Assembly (NCBI GenBank): GCA_964581165.1
Contig: CAZOMM010000005.1
Span: forward strand, 1-41,222
Length of the DNA stretch: 41,222 nucleotides
DNA from: CAZPAN01 sp964581165
GTDB taxonomy: Bacteria > Actinomycetota > Coriobacteriia > Coriobacteriales > CADBOM01
Reading direction: 5' to 3'
Shown here in pieces: positions 41,060 to 41,222 of the stretch (its first letter is position 1; every line of letters begins with the position of its first letter). The position numbers were made by a program, and so were the translations under genes. The notes beneath the pieces are model-generated. The model saw only the letters and a list, made by a program, of their open reading frames with translations, made no database searches and was not told the DNA's origin.

Positions 41060-41222
41060 GCCCCCCAGAATTTTATTGAAATTTTAATTTTGCCCCCACG
41101 CCTGTTTGGCTTGCTTTAACTATCCTCCGTCGACAGACATTAGTCTTGTCATATGTCTTGTCACCTCCATAATGTGTCATGTCATTGCCCAACTGTAAAA
41201 CAACCGTAAAACAGGAGGCGAG
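41060..41222 (+). other. Right edge spacer with ribosome site for a following gene
   Basis: The final 160 bases have no gene. The last bases, AACAGGAGGCGAG, form a strong ribosome binding site, so a plus-strand gene almost certainly begins just outside the window. Confidence 0.5.

Overview
The window is about 41 kb of low-to-moderate G+C bacterial DNA, with frequent GTG and TTG starts, strong AAGGAGG-type ribosome sites and no RNA genes. It most likely comes from a host-associated anaerobe. The mix of an old-yellow-enzyme/enoate-reductase flavoprotein, an MFS + uroporphyrinogen-decarboxylase-like pair, LemA/DUF2207 and a surface-protein-rich type VII secretion locus points to Coriobacteriia (Atopobium/Olsenella-like). 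That is an inference, and a Clostridia-type Firmicute is not excluded. Two runs of exactly 100 N (3714-3813 and 17697-17796) are assembly gaps, both in repetitive sequence.

Left half (1-17.6 kb): ordinary metabolic genes around one unusual operon. A YeiH-type sulfate exporter family protein (142-1182) converges on a minus-strand operon of a MoxR-type AAA+ ATPase, a DUF2201/VWA protein and a large BspA-type leucine-rich-repeat protein without signal peptide (1283-7018). Then come a CopZ-like metallochaperone, a pyridoxamine kinase, the NADH pyrophosphatase NudC, a dienoyl-CoA/enoate-reductase-like flavoprotein, the divergent LemA and DUF2207 genes, and a UroD-like + MFS operon. Many spacers carry short, degenerate, locus-specific repeats.

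Middle (17.6-19.4 kb): an AT-rich, dyad-rich regulatory stretch of about 735 bp, an orphan LytTR response regulator (18376-19083), and a second dyad-rich spacer leading into a long operon.

Right half (19381-41025): fifteen genes on the plus strand with mostly tiny spacings, forming a type VII secretion (T7SSb-like) locus joined to a Ser/Thr phosphorylation circuit. Order: FHA protein; PP2C phosphatase; membrane Ser/Thr kinase; membrane protein with an 11-residue repeat centred on Thr-Gly-(Leu/Ile)-Leu; 1507-residue Ig-like surface protein; lipoprotein; zinc-ribbon/membrane/FHA protein; WXG100 (EsxA-like); FHA-bearing EssC ATPase; DUF4176; two small helical partner proteins; LXG protein; EsaB-like ubiquitin fold; FHA protein with an EssB/DUF6382-like N-terminus. 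EsaA and EssA are not recognisable.

The proposed working model (inference) is this. The kinase and phosphatase set the phosphorylation state of the Thr-repeat protein at the membrane. The four FHA proteins, including the motor EssC, dock on it. Export of the WXG100 and LXG proteins is thereby gated. A nine-G tract inside the first FHA gene could switch its FHA domain off by slippage. This kinase-FHA-scaffold-T7SS assembly is the best candidate for an undescribed system in the window.
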